DNA from: Lepidurus packardi | Taxonomy: Eukaryota; Arthropoda; Branchiopoda; Notostraca; Triopsidae | Direction: 5' to 3' | Length of the DNA: 64,000 nucleotides | Assembly: GCA_023053545.1 (NCBI GenBank) | Contig: JAKZAN010000001.1 | Span: 13,346,024-13,410,023 of the forward strand | In this document: positions 63,060 to 64,000 of the stretch, piece by piece | Position numbering within the stretch: the stretch's first letter is position 1 | Layout of the letters: each line of letters starts with the position of its first letter | Program-made: the position numbers and the translations under genes | Notes under the pieces: model-generated | What the model saw: only the letters and a program-made list of their open reading frames with translations | What the model was told of the DNA's origin: nothing | The model's database searches: none

Positions 63060-64000
63060 CTAGAAAAAAAAGAAGGAAAAAATTAAATAAAAATAAACCA
63101 GACTGAATCAATGTTTGCCAACTGTTTCCAATTATCATAGCATTCCCGAACAACATAAGGTTTTCCTCTTTCCGCCTCCCTGCCTTTCACTTAGGATCAT
63201 ACTCCAAAGAACAATCGAATCCCAAGTCGTTAAGCTTCAATCCAAGTATTGAATCCCCAACGACCTGGCGGGAAATTTGTATCCTTGAAGAGCAGTAATT
63301 TGTTCTGGGGCAGAGCAGCAGGGTCACTAGTGTAACGGAAGCAGTGACGCGAGTGAATTATGGATCACGAATTCCTAATTCTCCAAGTAAAATTGCTTGG
63401 AAAATAAGTTCCTCACCGTGTTTAACCATCACAGCCGAGTAACCGACGTTAGCAACAAAGGCATGGACTCGAATGCTAGCAATAAGCATACGATTATCGC
63501 TTACCTCATCGTCGCGACACAGGACTAAAGAAAAAATACGAAAAAAAACAGGAGGACGAAACACGCCAAGTTTCATCCGAATAGTAGACCGCCTCTCACT
63601 TGCTCGCTAAACTAAATAACCCATGCTCCGACAGCGTCTGTACCCAGCCCCAATCTAATTGAAGTTACTGTCAAGCCTTTCTTGTTAGCCGGTCTCGATT
63701 CTTTCTCTCATCTCCAGCGTCTTTTCTACCCATCGTTGTCTCTTAAACAACACAGGCAATGGAAGACAAGGAAGGAGCTGTTGGGAGATCAGGAAACTTG
63801 CAAACTCAATTGCATAAATAACTTTGCCTTGTCCTTCTCATCGGCTGGCCTGCCATATTAGCCAGTCCGCATACGACAAGCGGAAAACTCTCCAGGGGCT
63901 CACTCTCCAATGCGACCGACTCCTTTACTTCGGCGAAACCTTTCGAACATCCAATCTGACCTTCGAAGCTGTTGCCGAACTTCTGCCCACTTCTGTCCGC
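63060..64000. other. end of the window, probably intron of the GPR158-like gene
   Basis: Upstream exons for the remaining ectodomain (a Cache-type domain in the family) are expected beyond 64000. Nothing supportable was found here; the minus-strand frame 63358-63576 shows no match to the family. Confidence 0.4.

Overview
The window is animal DNA. Genes are split by many short GT-AG introns, mostly 50-90 nt, sit close together and encode conserved metazoan proteins. This compact layout and the protein sequences point to an arthropod, most likely a cladoceran crustacean of the Daphnia type. That placement is an inference from style and resemblance, not a database match. Exon borders were set by hand from splice signals, reading-phase continuity and remembered family sequences, so edges may be off by a base or two.

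Layout. 1.7-2.1 kb: a tiny secreted-peptide gene (+). 2.3-5.4 kb: an SLC4A11-like transporter (-), 5' end unresolved. 8.2-11.6 kb: FBXO11 (-). 11.7-12.3 kb: a 277-bp tandem duplication. 13.0-13.8 kb: an NADPH-dependent FMN reductase-like protein (-). 14.3-15.4 kb: SUPT3H/Spt3 (-). 15.5-16.1 kb: a palindromic MITE-like element and a decayed copy of the last exon of an SLC22 gene found 30 kb away. 16.2-32.7 kb: a nest of mobile elements. A minus-strand Ty3/Gypsy element has a non-LTR retrotransposon inserted in its LTR. A plus-strand Gypsy element lies directly beside it. Both are flanked by near-identical inverted fragments of a zinc-finger/coiled-coil ORF and long TA repeats.

The right half is gene-rich again: BRD7 (-, 33.1-36.0), SEH1 (-, 36.3-37.8), TMEM41A (+, 39.2-40.2), UBA5 (-, 40.4-41.9), two tandem SLC22 organic-ion transporters (+, 44.0-46.5 and 47.4-50.0), and a class C orphan receptor of the GPR158/GPR179 type (-, 51.7 to at least 63.1). 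The receptor has introns of 1.6 and 5.3 kb and runs off the window.

The host genes do not form one pathway. They cover chromatin and transcription (SUPT3H in SAGA, BRD7 in PBAF), ubiquitin-type modification (FBXO11, UBA5), the nuclear pore (SEH1), membrane lipid or autophagy biology (TMEM41A), transport (SLC4A11, SLC22) and signalling (GPR158-like). I did not find a convincing new multi-gene system. The most unusual items are the small secreted peptide gene, the inverted TE nest, and the transposed SLC22 exon.
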